From positions 21,041,403 to 21,105,402 of the forward strand of contig OZ020617.1 in assembly GCA_963971575.1 (NCBI GenBank): a stretch of 64,000 nt of DNA, given 5' to 3'. Below the pieces are notes generated by a model that was not told the DNA's origin, did not search any database, and was given only the letters and a program-made list of their open reading frames with translations. Position 1 is the first letter of the stretch. Every line of letters begins with the position of its first letter. The translations under genes and the position numbers were made by a program. The DNA comes from Liopterus haemorrhoidalis (taxonomy: Eukaryota > Arthropoda > Insecta > Coleoptera > Dytiscidae). Below, piece by piece: positions 1-11,756 of the stretch.

Positions 1-193
1 TAAAGGCTACAAAATATGATTTTTTATAACTAAGGGAAAGGATATTTGCATCTAGCCAATTTTTTATCAATTCCAGATGTTTTTCAGCCCTATTTTTAAC
101 TTCATTTCAAGTGCTAGATTCAAAAAACAAAACAGTATCATCTGCATAAGAAAGAATAATACTTTTTAATTCTTATTTAAGTAAATCATTAAT

Positions 194-496
194 AAGATGA
201 GGAAGTAATGGGATTCGGTCTGTAATGGGATTCAGAAATTAAAATTAAAACAATATTTTAACTTCGCTAACGTTTCGATTTAATATTAAATCTTCATCAG
301 AGCTAGGTTAAAAAGTCACAAAATAAAATAAATTGGTCAGATAAATTAAATTTAACGTCCACATAATGTGAGAAGTCATTTAACTTGCCAAGTTCAATGA
401 CTTCTCACAGTCTCTGACAGTCTCACAGTTTCTGACCATTCCGAATCCCATTACTTCCTCATCTTATTATATTTTACGGACGTAACCATCTAATTC
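194..496 (-). mobile_element. Short Penelope-like or related insertion with 15-bp target duplication
   Basis: The 15-mer aagtaaatcattaat occurs directly before (179-193) and after (497-511) this segment, and removing the segment restores the surrounding RT reading. The ends carry an inverted copy of about 28 bp (gaggaagtaatgggattcgg near 199-218 and its complement near 438-466). On the minus strand there is a hammerhead-like core (266-304). Long target duplications, inverted end fragments and hammerhead motifs are characteristic of Penelope-like elements. No protein is encoded here. Confidence 0.6.
266..304 (-). ncRNA. Hammerhead-ribozyme-like motif
   Basis: Minus strand shows CTGATGA, one extra A, a perfect 7-bp stem (GATTTAA/TTAAATC) with a TA loop, then GAAA and CGTT|AGC. 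The core elements CUGAUGA and GAAA and a GUH cleavage triplet are present, but stem III is only the self-complementary ACGU and stem I is short. Hammerheads with such minimal stem III are known from Penelope-like elements, where they are thought to act as dimers. Activity is not demonstrated. Confidence 0.45.
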
Positions 497-650
497 AAGT
501 AAATCATTAATGTAAATTAAGAAGAGAACTGGTTCCAACACCGTACCCTGAGGCACAACGCATGGTATTAGGAGCCTAGAACTAATAAATTGTATTGTTG
601 AAACCAGACGTTGCTTTTCCATCTAATTACCCACGTGACAATATTTTTTT

Positions 651-1364
651 AGCGATACTGCATATCAACGTTTAAAAATCACACTGTATGGTACTATTAT
701 GTGAAAGTTCTATAATCTTAAAAACAATCGTTATTGATATTTCATTGAATATGTGATCATACTATATTGCAAGTAAAGTACCTTGCCAAAGACCAAGGTA
801 CTGACCATTGGACAATACCATCTAGCGTCTGCGTCACTCTTCCATGCATCTACGTGGAACCGCCGTCCGTAGAATCGACGTACATAAAACTCGGCATCGT
901 TATGCAACGGTCCACCTATCCAGCCCAGAACTAAGTGGTCTGGATGAGCAATATACCGTAAAAGGATAAATAAAAATTAAGTCAACACTTTAAGACGTGC
1001 CGCACTGTCCCCGAAACGCAGCTGCATATCATAAAACTTTATTAGATGACATGCCGACTGCTCTTACGAGTATATAGGAGCGAACCTAGGCTCTTAAAGA
1101 GAAATTCATAAGACTTTTCTCAACAAGGCAACAACTCCAGAGGAAACTCTGGGCGTCGTCTATGGTGGAGTAGGCTGGCAGTACAATTACAACGGAAATC
1201 CATAGACTAACCAGCTGACATGGAAGCTATCGTAGAGGCCGACAATCATGGGTTCCGAACGAGCTGGAGACCTGTCAGCGAGGGAGAAGAAAATCACCGC
1301 CTAGAAGTCGATGGTACTTGTACTCTACCCTGTTATATGAAATGGAAACTTGAACTTCTAGTTC
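651..1364. other. Intergenic, nothing recognised
   Basis: No open frame, tandem repeat or familiar element end was found here. The stretch 780-1330 is less AT-rich than its surroundings and may be the decayed body of the element whose C-terminal RT remnant follows, but I cannot show this. Confidence 0.4.
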
Positions 1365-1690
1365 TTATACGTTAGAAAACTGGAGGTATTTGAAAATTGG
1401 ATGTAGCGACGTAAGCTGAAGAGCTCATGGAGGAACACGATCACAAATGAAGATGATTCACTAAGAATAGAAAAGAACATATTCTTACTATTCAGAAAAG
1501 AAAGTGGGTATATCTTGGCTTTATCATGAGAGGTAAAAAATACGAACTACTACAACTAAATCTGCAGAAATATATTTTGGCCAAACGGATTGTAGGCCAA
1601 CCAAGAACTTCGTGGGCAACACATCTATATCAGTGGTATAAATATTCATATTCCAAAGTGAAAATAGCCTTGCTGATTACCAACTTCTAA
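1365..1690 (+). pseudogene. C-terminal remnant of a non-LTR endonuclease-reverse transcriptase
   Basis: Plus-strand reading gives KLEVFENWM*RRKLKSSW and ITNE, then across frame changes RKWVYLGFIMRGKKYELLQ, and KRIVGQPRTSWATHLYQW. This matches the familiar C-terminal pattern EAFEMWxYRRMLKIxW...ITNEEVL...KLxYLGHIMR...GRPRxSWL of arthropod non-LTR RTs. It contains a stop and frame changes. The same family leaves another fragment at 17180-17365 on the minus strand. Confidence 0.65.
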
Positions 1691-2815
1691 AAGGTGAATG
1701 CACAAAAGAAGAAGTAGATTCCCGAGTGCTCAAGAATGTCGGGAAGTTAGTAAGTCTACCTAGAATCGAGTAAATATATTTATTTTTGCGTAAAATATAT
1801 TTTTTATTCAAAATATGCATGTTTGTCATGTTAAACTTAACAAAAACTTTCCAGCAACCATAGTGAAATGATGAAAATCTGAAAATACAGGATGTGACAG
1901 GATGTTTAGTTAGCTGCACTTTTCAAAGTTCCAACTTATTCAGGATATAATTATTTGTATATGAAGGCATTCAGATAGTTCTGATAAATAGTTAATTGAA
2001 ATAGTTTCCGTAAGCTCGAAGTACCATACATGTATACCAGTTATCTAGAAATGCAATCGATGCTCCATTATGCAGCTTTTAATATGTTAACGTTGCAAGT
2101 TTAATATGTTATCGTTGTAATGCCGGATGCAAAAAGTAATTAACATTCCTTTTGTCTATGCATAAGGAAATGGTACAGATGTTACAATAAGAAACAGTAA
2201 AGATACAATTCTTAATACAATACTTAACCAAATCTTTGCTATAGTCTTGAATTTATTATATTTATAATGATAATAATAATAATAATAACTGATTGCACAA
2301 AAAATTCTTGCACAACTGAAATAGGTTCCCTTGAGCTGTCCGAAGGAAAAAGGAAGTTAAAAAAAGTGGTCGAAAATTTTAAGAGCGTGTAATTACTGAC
2401 CAAAATGAGTGAAAAAAACTTGATCAACATGCAGAGGCGTAACTAGTCAGGGGCACAGAGCCAGAGAGAAGATCAAAAAGAGGCAAAATAGTTAACACAA
2501 AAAATAAATAAATAAAAAATAACATAATAATAATAAAAAAAAAAAAAAAAAAACTGATCACCTTTATAATCAACAAATTACAGTATCCCATTCCTGGATG
2601 AAAATATGACACGTTAGGGACTTTTTTTGTCGGGAAATATTTTCTTTTGCACTACCTAATCAAAACAAAAATAATATTATTCCCAACAGAGCTGTGCAAA
2701 TTCTCAGTGAAAGTATTTTAAATGCCAAATAACGTTCAAAGTACTTGAAAAATCAAATACTGAGCATGACGCCAGAACATATACGGTCCGGACTACCTAC
2801 TCCCCAAGCCTTTAC
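1691..2815. other. AT-rich low-complexity intergenic stretch
   Basis: Contains an (ATA/TAATAA) microsatellite near 2263-2289 and a long A-run near 2535-2555. The short open frames here are explained by simple sequence. No gene recognised. Confidence 0.5.
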
Positions 2816-2823
2816 GTGTGCAA

Positions 2824-3753
2824 TAGAGATGGTAACGATTAATCGAATATCGATGAAATATTCGATTATTTTGTATCAATTAATTGATTAATATGTTATT
2901 AATCGATAATTTAATTTAATTTTTAAGAAATTACTTAGTTGTATTGTTGAAACACTGGTCGGTAAGATGACTTTGCTCTCTTCTTTTCAATAAACTCTCG
3001 AGATTACTAGACTTTCAGAATACTCGTTCTCGCCTATCTGGATAATTAAACTGACTCGCTACTCATTTCTGCCCAATATACTGCTATAGTTTGCATCCAG
3101 TCTGTTCAAATGCTCACGAGCGAAACGCAATCTTCCAACTCAATAATTTGCGAGAAAAGCCAGGCAAGTTACAAGTTTTCTGGATACAAGCCCTTGTTTC
3201 CTCAATCGTCTTTGGACAGTTCGTGATGAAATTGCCAAATTTCTTGTGACTCGTGGATGCTGTTCGCTGATGACGCTTTATAGTGTAATTAATAGTGTTT
3301 TTGGTTACATCCAAAACACCAGCGATATTCTAATACTACTGTCATCTTCATAAAATGGCGCAGCTCGTACATTTTCCGGCCACAATTTTATTTTATTGCA
3401 CAAAAAAATACTTGCAGAAGTTTAGAAATCTCTAAGAGGGGTAACTAATGGCAAACATTTATTTTAACAATGAATTATTTGTATTCAAATTTACGTACTT
3501 AATATGCAATATCAATATTATATAGTAGACATTGTATTAGCTTCCATTACTTATATTTTCCTAATAAAACAGTTAAATGATTTATATCAGCCTTTAAAAT
3601 ACAACATTAAGACCCATTTTTTGTCGGTGAGTGAACATGTTTCTTTTTTTTTTTATTTCATAATAGATTATTTTTTACCAATTTAATCGAAAATCGATTA
3701 CAACATTTCGATTCATCAATTAATCATTTGGTTAATTTTTATTGCCATCTCTA
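2824..3753. mobile_element. TIR element of hAT type carrying a foreign transposase fragment
   Basis: The left end tagagatggtaacgattaat and the complement of the right end (tagagatggcaataaaaatt) match over the first nine bases and then loosely. Flanks gtgtgcaa (2816-2823) and gtgtgaac (3754-3761) agree at 6 of 8 positions, consistent with an aged 8-bp hAT duplication. Further subterminal similarity (attaatcgaatatcgat and its complement) supports one element. The interior is not a hAT transposase. Confidence 0.55.
3100..3262 (-). pseudogene. Tc1-like transposase N-terminal remnant
   Basis: In one minus-strand frame I read TRNLAISSRTVQRRLRKQGL then, after a stop, RLRFAREHLN. This is the bipartite DNA-binding part of Tc1-family transposases (vSxrTVRRRLxxxGLxsR...RLxFAREH). 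The catalytic DDE part is missing. It sits inside the TIR element 2824-3753, so it is either captured or an older nested insertion. Confidence 0.55.
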
Positions 3754-4095
3754 GTGTGAACTGAGAAAAATGGGTACTAAAAATGGTGTATTTAAATTTT
3801 GTATTCTTAATTTAAAAATAGTTCTTTTTAATTTAAATGTAAGCATACTATATTTTAGAAGAATTTTTGAGTTAATTTTAATACACCTGCTTGTTTAAAT
3901 ACTTTCGCTTCAAACTAAATACAAAATATACTTAATTTAAGTGAATAATAGCTGGGCATGCGCATTGCGTTTAATTTACATGTGACTAGTTTAATGTATG
4001 TACTCTGCGTAGGAGCCAGTAATGGCGTGTTCCACATGTTTTTAAGTTGTAGTGTGGTCTTTGAATGTTGTTTAAAAGTTTAAATATAAAGTACA

Positions 4096-4880
4096 ATGTG
4101 TGAAGAAAATATAAATGAAGTTTTAAAAATTTGGGGTTTCGAAGATTAGCTAGAAAAATTTCAAGGTAAGTAAATAATACGTTATGATTAATGTTATGTT
4201 TAATATTTTTCTTTGAACGATCTAAAAATCTATTTTGTATCTTTAAAATAAAAAATAATGTATAAATCTTTTCACGAATATGTCGGTCTATTCTGTATCT
4301 TAAAATGTTAAAAATTAACCTCAATGTTCTGTAAATCTCTCCTGCACGCTAGTTGCTAGCTGTGTGTGAACATTAATTAATTACTTATACTGTTTGTTGT
4401 TATTTGTTTATTTTATATTTATTTTAACAATAAGTTGTTTTCAATTGCAATAATTTTATTTACAATGTTATTATCCGTGACTATTTATATTATGCGATAT
4501 ATCGGGTTCCTAGCTCCTTGATCAGCCCAATGTTAGCTTTTCAGTAGCTTTTCTTGTATTTGTGTTAATAATATGCCCGGTCATACTTAGTATGGTAATG
4601 TGTTTTCTCCATTTTTAATAATAACTTACTTGTGTGATAATGTTTTAGCATTTTATAAATTGATTACAGCAGAAGGTTTTTTTTTTTTTTTTTCAGAATT
4701 TGTTAGAATTTGAAAATTACAGCAGTAGCAAGAATTCCTTGATGATATTATATTAATGCCACCTCTATTGTCTCCACATTCTGTGCAATCGAAGTCCACA
4801 TCTAGGCCTGTACCAGTACTGGACTCACACACACCTAGGTCTGAACCAAAACGGATTAAGCTGGGAGTTTATTATCAAAT
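4096..4880 (+). pseudogene. Possible two-exon broken gene with a SAM-like first exon
   Basis: 4096-4165 reads MCEENINEVLKIWGFED*LEKFQ and is followed by a good donor (caag|gtaagt). This resembles the short SAM-like N-terminus (xxVLxxWGLExLxxxFKE) of a family common in hemipteran genomes, but has an in-frame stop. A polypyrimidine tract and cag at 4696 precede a second exon-like stretch, 4697-4880, ending at a gtacgt donor and encoding LMPPLLSPHSVQSKS with two upstream stops. The splice pattern is suggestive only; no function is assigned. Confidence 0.3.
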
Positions 4881-4932
4881 GTACGTAATTAAAAATTAAT
4901 AATTGTATATACCTAGTGTTATTAATGTAATG

Positions 4933-5070
4933 TATATGTTATGGAAAAGTGTATAATTGGGCAGTATTACCCAATTGCAGTATATTGCCCAACTGAACTA
5001 TGCATTATATATAATGCCCGGCCAATTTACATAATGTTCGAATTATACATTTTGCCCATAACATATATAA
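4933..5070. repeat. Short palindromic MITE-like repeat
   Basis: The left arm tatatgttatggaaaagtgt and the complement of the right arm (tatatgttatgggcaaaatg) form inverted repeats of about 28 bp, enclosing a second inverted pair (tgggcagtattacccaattg region). It could fold into a long hairpin. Non-coding, about 140 bp. Confidence 0.4.
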
Positions 5071-5099
5071 AATAAATAATTGTATATTAAAATTGAATA

Positions 5100-5880
5100 A
5101 AATGCTTATTAAGCGTATAATATATTAATATTCCAATATACTCAACTTAAGTAAACGGTGTATTAGAATTAAATAAACCATTTATTAAAAATTTAAGAAT
5201 ATTTTCTTTTTACTTGTAATATACTTTCTACTTAAATGCGTAAGTATACCAGTATACTGAAATTTATAACACTGTGCAATTGTCACTTTTTTAAATATAA
5301 TTTCTTTTACATTTAAATATAATTCCATTTAATTTTAGTACCAAATTTTTCTCAGTGTGTATAGTGTATTGTTTGATTTTAAAAATGTCAAGATCCGGAC
5401 ACCGAAAAAAATCATTTTAAACGTAGTGCCAGTGAAATGATTTTCATCAACAAATTTCCTACTGTCAATTTTAAAACTGACACCCAAAATTTAACTGCTT
5501 GTTACAGTAATATTATTCATCAAATTTAGCAATTTATTGTCTCTATTTTCTGTTGTATGAAAGTTTGTAGTTTTTGAATTTGCCGCCGAATTTGTTCCCA
5601 TATCACTGGGTGCGTTTTGTTGTGCCAATTCTGGTTTCGGTTTAACCAGAATACGCGTTTTGTTGCGACGGCATTCTCATTCTATTCTTCTACTCATTCG
5701 ATGACTCGAGGTGGAACGACTGGAATGAATACCTGTGGTGGGGGTAAAAATTCATATTTTAGCGCAGTTTTGTTGTTTTTCAGAAGAATTCGTAGGTTAT
5801 AACACTTTTGGTATGTATGTTAATTTTATTTATATTGAAAATTTTAAGTTATATGGTTTTAATAGTTTAACAGATAAAAT
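5100..5880. other. AT-rich upstream region of the Myb/SANT-like pseudogene
   Basis: No gene or mobile element recognised. It may contain the promoter or 5' leader of the gene that follows. Confidence 0.3.
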
Positions 5881-5884
5881 ACAA

Positions 5885-6752
5885 TGGACAATAATACAAA
5901 TAATGAAGAAGGAGGTATCATTTTAACAGAAGATGGGCAATATTATATGTTTAATAGTACAAGTATGTATGCTTGAAAATGTTATGTTTAATGTCAGTTT
6001 TGTGTTGCAAAATGATTGTTTTATTGTTTGTTACAGCTAACTGCTACGAAATTGTAAATATACAATTTGATGGCAACGATAATTCAGAGAACGTAAGTCC
6101 ACACGATATAAAAAAGAAAAATTACAGTGGAATGATAATGAAACATTGTTATTCATAACTAAATGTATAGAGAAAAAAAAAAATGAATTATCTAACTCTA
6201 AGAACAAAAAAAAAAGATGCAATAATATCAAAGGAATTAGGGAAAGAAGGCTATGTTTTTAGTGCTGAACAATGTCAAAATAAAATGAAGTCGCTGGTGT
6301 CCAAATATAAAGAAGTAAGCGACCACAATGCGTCGACAGGAAATAATACAAAATCATGGAAGTTCTTTAATCTAATGGAAAATTTTTGTGGAAAAGATGC
6401 TCCAAACGTTAAACCGATTGCTGCATGCTCCAGTTTAAGTTACAATATACTAAAATCATTGGAAACACCTACCAAAAACACAGACTATGGACAAACTTCA
6501 TTAACTGAAACAGATTGTAGTAGTGCCTCTAGCAGCAGTACTGCCTCTAACAGTAGTACTGCTACTAGTGGTTCTGCAAACAAACGTAAAGGAAACCCAC
6601 GTTCTATTCCTAGAACGGAAATGGTGAAATGGCTGAAGGAGTATAAAGAAGAAGAGACAAGGAAAGAAAATCGAAGGCTAGCTTTAACTGAAAAACAACA
6701 CAAGGAGAGGCTTGAGGTTCTAAATAGATTGCTAGATGTACTAAAAAAATAG
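5885..6752 (+). pseudogene. Myb/SANT-like DNA-binding protein, frameshifted
   Basis: A first exon from ATG 5885 (MDNNTNNEEGGIILTEDGQ) ends at a donor (gtatgt, 5963) and a second begins after ttacag at 6037. Downstream, WNDNETLLFITKCIEKKKNE continues, after a shift inside a 10-A run, into ISKELGKEGYVFSAEQCQNK, then MKSLVSKYKEVSDHN and TGNNTKSWKFFNLME. This is the trihelix/Myb-SANT pattern found in insect proteins associated with Harbinger transposons and in domesticated copies. A Ser/Thr-rich linker and a C-terminal coiled coil (ENRRLALTEKQHKERLEV) follow, ending at 6752. One or two frame shifts near A-runs suggest a pseudogene, though base-calling errors in the runs could mimic this. Confidence 0.6.
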
Positions 6753-6934
6753 AATATAATTGTGATTAATATATAATATGTGATTACTTTAACTTTATCT
6801 AGATATAGTAATAACTCACTGTTCATGTGATATTTTCTATTCTGATGCGGGTATTCTATAATGATCAGAATTCTAAAGAGTAGTTTCTTAAAGACTGAAT
6901 AGATTTTTCTACGTATAATTATTATAGGCTAGTA

Positions 6935-7267
6935 CAGCGGTTCCCAAACTTTTTTGACTGCGACCCGGTACGAGATTTTAAAATTTTTCGCGACCCACCT
7001 TATGAAAAAAAAAACATTTATTTACAAAACAAATTTTATTTTAAAGCAGTAGGTTTCTAGTAATATATAGTAATAAAGAGTATAGTACAGTAAAAAAAAA
7101 AATAGTATAGTAATAAAGAGCACAAATACTATTCTAGTGATTAACTGACGTAAAAAAAAATATGTACAAAAAAAATCTTTTTTGTGTTTTTACAATTTTA
7201 TTCGCGACCCGGAAAAATTTTTCATCGACCCGTTGCCGGGTCGCGACCCACACTTTGGGAAACGCTG
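6935..7267. mobile_element. hAT-family MITE with perfect 8-bp TSD
   Basis: The 333-bp element begins cagcggttcccaaacttttt and ends with the complement (tttgggaaacgctg). Direct repeats ggctagta flank it exactly (6927-6934 and 7268-7275). TIRs of the CAG(N)GGTTCCCAAA type and an 8-bp duplication are diagnostic of hAT. Subterminal cgcgaccc blocks are inverted. It encodes no transposase, so it moved with a helper. Confidence 0.92.
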
Positions 7268-7329
7268 GGCTAGTATATACCAAATGTGCAATTAACTGGA
7301 AATTTCAGTTTTTTAAGTTGTCATGAGCT

Positions 7330-7715
7330 CTCCTTTAAAGGTTTGAAGAGGGCTTTTGTTAAACAAAATGACCAAAAGCCTCACTTAAACGGTAAATGTT
7401 ACTAGAATTCAAAATCTAGTTCCTCTCTAACTCAGATTTTCAAATATAACTTTTACCGATTGATTGAAGCTTGTGACTATTTTGTTTAGGAAAAAGCCCA
7501 CTTCAATATATATGAAAAGTTTAAAGCTATGCCAAAGCTTTAAGCGGAACTAAATGTAATTCAAATTTTCTCACTAGCTAAATTTTTATATATTGAAGTG
7601 GGTTTTTGCATAACAAAATGATCAAAAGATACTAGATTTGAAAATCTTGTTCCGCTCAAAGCAAAGAAACCAACTATAAGAAAATTTTAATTCCATGTAG
7701 GTCCGATTTAAGGTT
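7330..7715. repeat. Dispersed palindromic repeat family, copy 1
   Basis: Contains ttttgttaaacaaaatgacc, tactagaattcaaaatctag and ttccgctcaaagcaaagaaa-like blocks in direct and inverted orientation within 400 bp. The same blocks recur at 23285-23375 (inverted) and 30450-30560. Non-coding, so probably a MITE-like family. Confidence 0.5.
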
Positions 7716-10110
7716 TGATGGGCTATCCAAAAGCCTATATGGAATATCCATATTTTTATTTTTATTTTTTAAATTTAAGTTGAATATATTTTTTGTTATA
7801 TGTATCCGCTATTAATTGCTCTTTTTATCTGAGCTCTCACTTGTATAGGTCACTGAGCAAAATTGAACTGAACTGTAATAACTGAACGCTCACTTTACAA
7901 ATAGCACTATTTTGATAAGCTGAGCAAGATATAATACACCATATTTTACATTATTTGATGGTTACATGTATAAATATTGAACAAGCTCAGTGAACCGACC
8001 CCCCTAATATTTTGTTTGTTAGGTGTAAAGGGAGATGTATAATGCCCAGTTCATTGAAACTGAGTAAATAGAATATTCACAAATTGTCTAGCAGATCTGA
8101 GCGCTCAGATATGGGTGTTTTATAGTTGGTGAGTGATTTATTTTCGTGATTACTCTTTTCAGTTATTATTTTTTGAAGTTATGTCATATAATCTGTTGTT
8201 TTCAGATATTTTGAAGAATTAGGGTGACTTTTCTTGATTGACATCCTGTTTTCATCTGTCCATTCCCTTGTTCTATGGAATGATTTGTTTATTATGTGAT
8301 ACTAGACTAGTTTGAGAGTCCATCAGTTGAATTGGTTGTTGGTCTTGATATACAAGTTAGTGTACTCTTCTCCCATTATCCTTGTACGTACCATTGATTT
8401 TGGCTGAGTTGTATGATTGTCCAGCATTCAACGTCTTTCTGGGATTTTCACAGCGTTCCATAATTCTATCTTTTATGGTGTTTTATGTTTTTATGTATTT
8501 CAATTAAATGGTTACATTATGTTGTACAGTGGGTAGCGCTGCAATCTCTTTGGTTTTTGCGTACCAGATTATAGGGATTGTAGAGCTACTAATTGTCATA
8601 TTAATGAAGCGATTTATGCGATTTTTATTAATGTTTTTGGATATTTTCAATCCTCAGAAGTGGGATTTATATTAATACAGGGTTTTGCTAAATTTAAATT
8701 CATAGTTATTTATACATTTATTATTATTTTTTTTTCTGTTTTCCTATCCTTTTGGATTTTCAATTCAAATTTGAATGTCAGTTCTACATCTACCCTATAG
8801 GTAAAATTATATAATACAGTTATAAGATTTAGTTCCTATAGTTAATGTTTTTTGTAGCACCTGAGGAAGCTAACAATTGGTATAGCGAAAAGTTGTGTTA
8901 CTGAAATATACGTATTGTCCAAAAAAGCTGAGTGAATATATATTCCTGTTTCTACTAATATTTAATATGAAAGGTTAAATACGTAAGATCCAACGTTGTA
9001 AAAGTTTAATCTTCATAATTTACATATAAATGAAAGAATAGTGTTAAACGTTAAGCTGTTACCAGCCGAAGAGTTGAACTGTTAATGAAAGCGGTTCAGG
9101 CGGGAGCCCAAAATGTGTTAAGGGTGCCAAATATAAAATCGTGCCCGGAACCCAAAAAAAGTTAGTTACGGCACTGTCAACATAGGTCTACAAACTAACT
9201 GTTTCAAAGATATGAGATATTTTCATCATTGTACTTTTCAGTTGTATGAAACAAAACAGTGTGTGGTGTCAAATTAATGTGCTTTATTTTACAATTTTTA
9301 CAACAGGCGTTCGACATGTCTCCCTTACATCTCAGCACAGGCTTCGATCTTTTTATACGCTACGTTAAAATTTCAGTAGAATTCTTTCAAAAATTTTAAC
9401 AGTGCTTGACTTTTAACTGCTATAATGATCTAGAAAAATTAAATTGAACCTAATAAAATAAGTTTTTGCAAAGAAACAATTTTAAATTGTCTGTAGAAAA
9501 TAAAATAGTATCAATAATTGTAATCATCGCTTTAATGAGATTCTTTCAAGTGTAATTTAGACACATAAATTGTCTATGAACTGTAATAAGAGAAAATTTA
9601 AAATAATTGGAATTAAAGAATAAAAGGTTAAATTGTTAAAAGTTTGCATAAATCGCAGGAGGAAAGTTTTTGCAAGATTTTTCTTAAAACATTGGTTTCT
9701 AAAGAAACTTTCCCCTTTGTTTGTTTCTTGTTAATCACTCCATCAGAATTATGTGTAAGTCCTTGTGATTATGAGAGGTTCTTGGAAAGTAAACGAACTC
9801 CACCCTAGCTATGGCAGCAGTGGTACCTGAAACAATCCTTGTTTATACTTGAATGAAAGACTTCTTGATTAATTCCTCCTATTTCCACCTATTTATACAT
9901 AATAATACATAAAATAAGATAGTTTATACAAATAATACTACAAAAGTATTAAACAAATAAATACTATAAATAAGTTAATTGAAACATATTTAAATATAAT
10001 AAGCGGCAGATGATTACGTAAATCACAATAAAGTTGAAATTTGTGCTTACGTAGACCATATTTAAAGACAGTGATAAGTAGATAATATCATATTGTTGAA
10101 AGTTATTGTT
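7716..10110. other. AT-rich intergenic stretch
   Basis: No coding gene recognised. A motif near 8865-8920 (cctgaggaagctaac...tatagcgaaaag) faintly recalls the hammerhead/pLTR ends of Penelope-like elements but is too degenerate to call. Confidence 0.35.
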
Positions 10111-10116
10111 GTATTA

Positions 10117-10147
10117 ATAATAATAATAATTATTATTATTATTATTT
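10117..10147. repeat. (AAT)n/(ATT)n microsatellite
   Basis: A run of aat triplets turns into att triplets, forming a perfect palindromic microsatellite. It lies at the 3' side of the minus-strand RT pseudogene next to it, where non-LTR elements often carry a simple tail. Confidence 0.7.
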
Positions 10148-10222
10148 ATAGTCCACATCATTATCAGACAGCCAAACTGATAGATTACAATAGCATGATA
10201 AATGATAATTCATAAACAGAAA

Positions 10223-11050
10223 TTATAAATTAAGTTCAAAAAATTCCCCATTACTATACGTAAGGTTTACAGTCAATAAGTTTTTAATTGTTTTTTTAAA
10301 TTGTACTAAACTTAATTCTTTGGTAGAAATTAGTATAAAATTCATAAACTTTATAGAATAATTGTTAATACTATATCTTGATTTATTAATTCGTGTAAAA
10401 TTGCGATATAAATTTGATTTATTACGTGTGTTGTAGTTGTCAACGTAAGAGCCAAAAGAATTTAGGTTTTGATGGGCATACACTAAACAGTGATAGAAAA
10501 AGGTGATGGTAGTGTTATGATTCTAAATTCTTTGAAGAGTAACCTACAATCATCTCTATAAAATGCACTTCCCATTACACTTACTGTACGCCTCTGTAGT
10601 CTAAAAACTCCAGCAGCAGAGGCAGAGTGTCCCTATGCTAAAAGAGCGACTGAAATAACGCAAAATACGTAATTAATAAAACATCCCTTGTAACAGATAT
10701 TTTGTAATAAATGGACTCCTAAAAATTCAATGCAATTCGGATTATTATAGTTAGGATTTTTTGTTGTTTTGCGTTCTCTTCTCATTTAAATGATAATTTA
10801 TTTGATAGAAACCAGTCTTTTACTTTAGATAAATTATCACTGGAAACATGCTGCATGTGTCGCTGGAAACATGCCAGGGACAATGATCTGCCTATAAGGG
10901 TCGTATCAACAACGTATAAAATAGATTTTGCCTTAATAGCAGAAGAAAAATCATTCAAATAAATTAAAAATAGTAATGGACCTAAAATTGAACCCTGCGG
11001 TTCTCCATAGATATTTTTGAGCGAATTTGACTTATATATATCATTCTATT
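10223..11050 (-). pseudogene. Jockey/CR1-type reverse transcriptase, 5'-truncated and decayed
   Basis: Minus strand reads EPQGSILGPLLFLIYLNDF (RT block 4 type), then VKDWFLSNKLSFK, then CRLLFKEFRIITLPS, and finally an 86-residue open C-terminus containing NYNTRNKSNLY and KFMNFILISTKE. The order and wording match the C-terminal half of Jockey-like ORF2. The FADD box is degenerate (VVDTT in its place) and an in-frame stop follows LSFK, so it is inactive. Confidence 0.75.
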
Positions 11051-11756
11051 TGTCGTGTTTTTTTTTTTTAACAATTTGAGTTACATTGCGATGTTGAAAA
11101 TAAGGTTCTTCATCTTTTTCAAGCCAGATAAATTTATTTATTTCATATCTTATCAGATATTTGATTGCTATAATATATTTGTCTAAAACATTTGTTATTT
11201 GACTAATGAAATATTTGACTGTTTTTTTTTTTCCTGCAAACTTCACAAGAATCCACCTGCCCACCTTTATTTTCGCTGAGTTCTCACCATCAGGGTTTTC
11301 TTCTTTCTACGTGTGTTCTTGTTCATCCTTTCTATTGTTACCCTCGGATTTCAAACATTCGCCTGCGCTGGAGTGGGAACTAAGAACTACAACTTTACGA
11401 AGACTCAGAATCTGATTGGACCACTTGTCTTCTTACATCAGTGGTAGAGGGTTGAAAACAAGTTCAGATATGATTCACTGTGACTGCACCTATTATAAGT
11501 GCTCATTACCGTTTCAGTCAGTTCACCCCAGTTTTGTTGCGAAAGTTAATTATAGTTATTGTACTTGGTGTACTATTTTTGCCGCCATCTTAAATCTGCC
11601 GCTGTTATTAATAAAGTTGCTGCGAGTAAACGTTATTTAATTTTCATAAAAAATACGTGTATCAAGTGGCCTTTCAATATCAACAGGTATAATATATTTC
11701 GACGAAAGTTCAGAACTATAAACAATTATGTCGAAAACAATTCTAGGCGTATTATT
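11051..11756. other. Intergenic stretch before the satellite
   Basis: Short overlapping open frames on the plus strand show no recognisable domain. No repeat structure seen. It may be unique sequence. Confidence 0.35.

Larger units (their letters stand above)
1..650 (-). pseudogene. Non-LTR retrotransposon reverse transcriptase fragment, split by an insertion
   Basis: Read on the minus strand, about 515-620 encodes a motif resembling VPQGTVLEPVLFLIYIND and about 1-178 encodes YADDTVLFFES followed by an LIKNWLDANILSLS-like stretch. These are the RT block before the catalytic box and the (F/Y)ADD box of Jockey/CR1-type elements. The two halves are separated by a foreign 303-bp insertion at 194-496. 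At least one stop lies in the frame, so the copy is dead. The rest of the element extends left of the window or is lost. RT identity is secure; the clade is an inference. Confidence 0.75.

Noticed and set aside
6092..6126. A 35-nt intron (gtaagt...ttacag) in the Myb/SANT-like gene
   Set aside because: Too short for typical insect splicing. A small frameshifting indel explains the reading change equally well.
8865..8925. Further hammerhead-like motif (ctgaggaag...gcgaaaag)
   Set aside because: The core CUGAUGA is changed to CTGAGGA, and neither stem pairs well.
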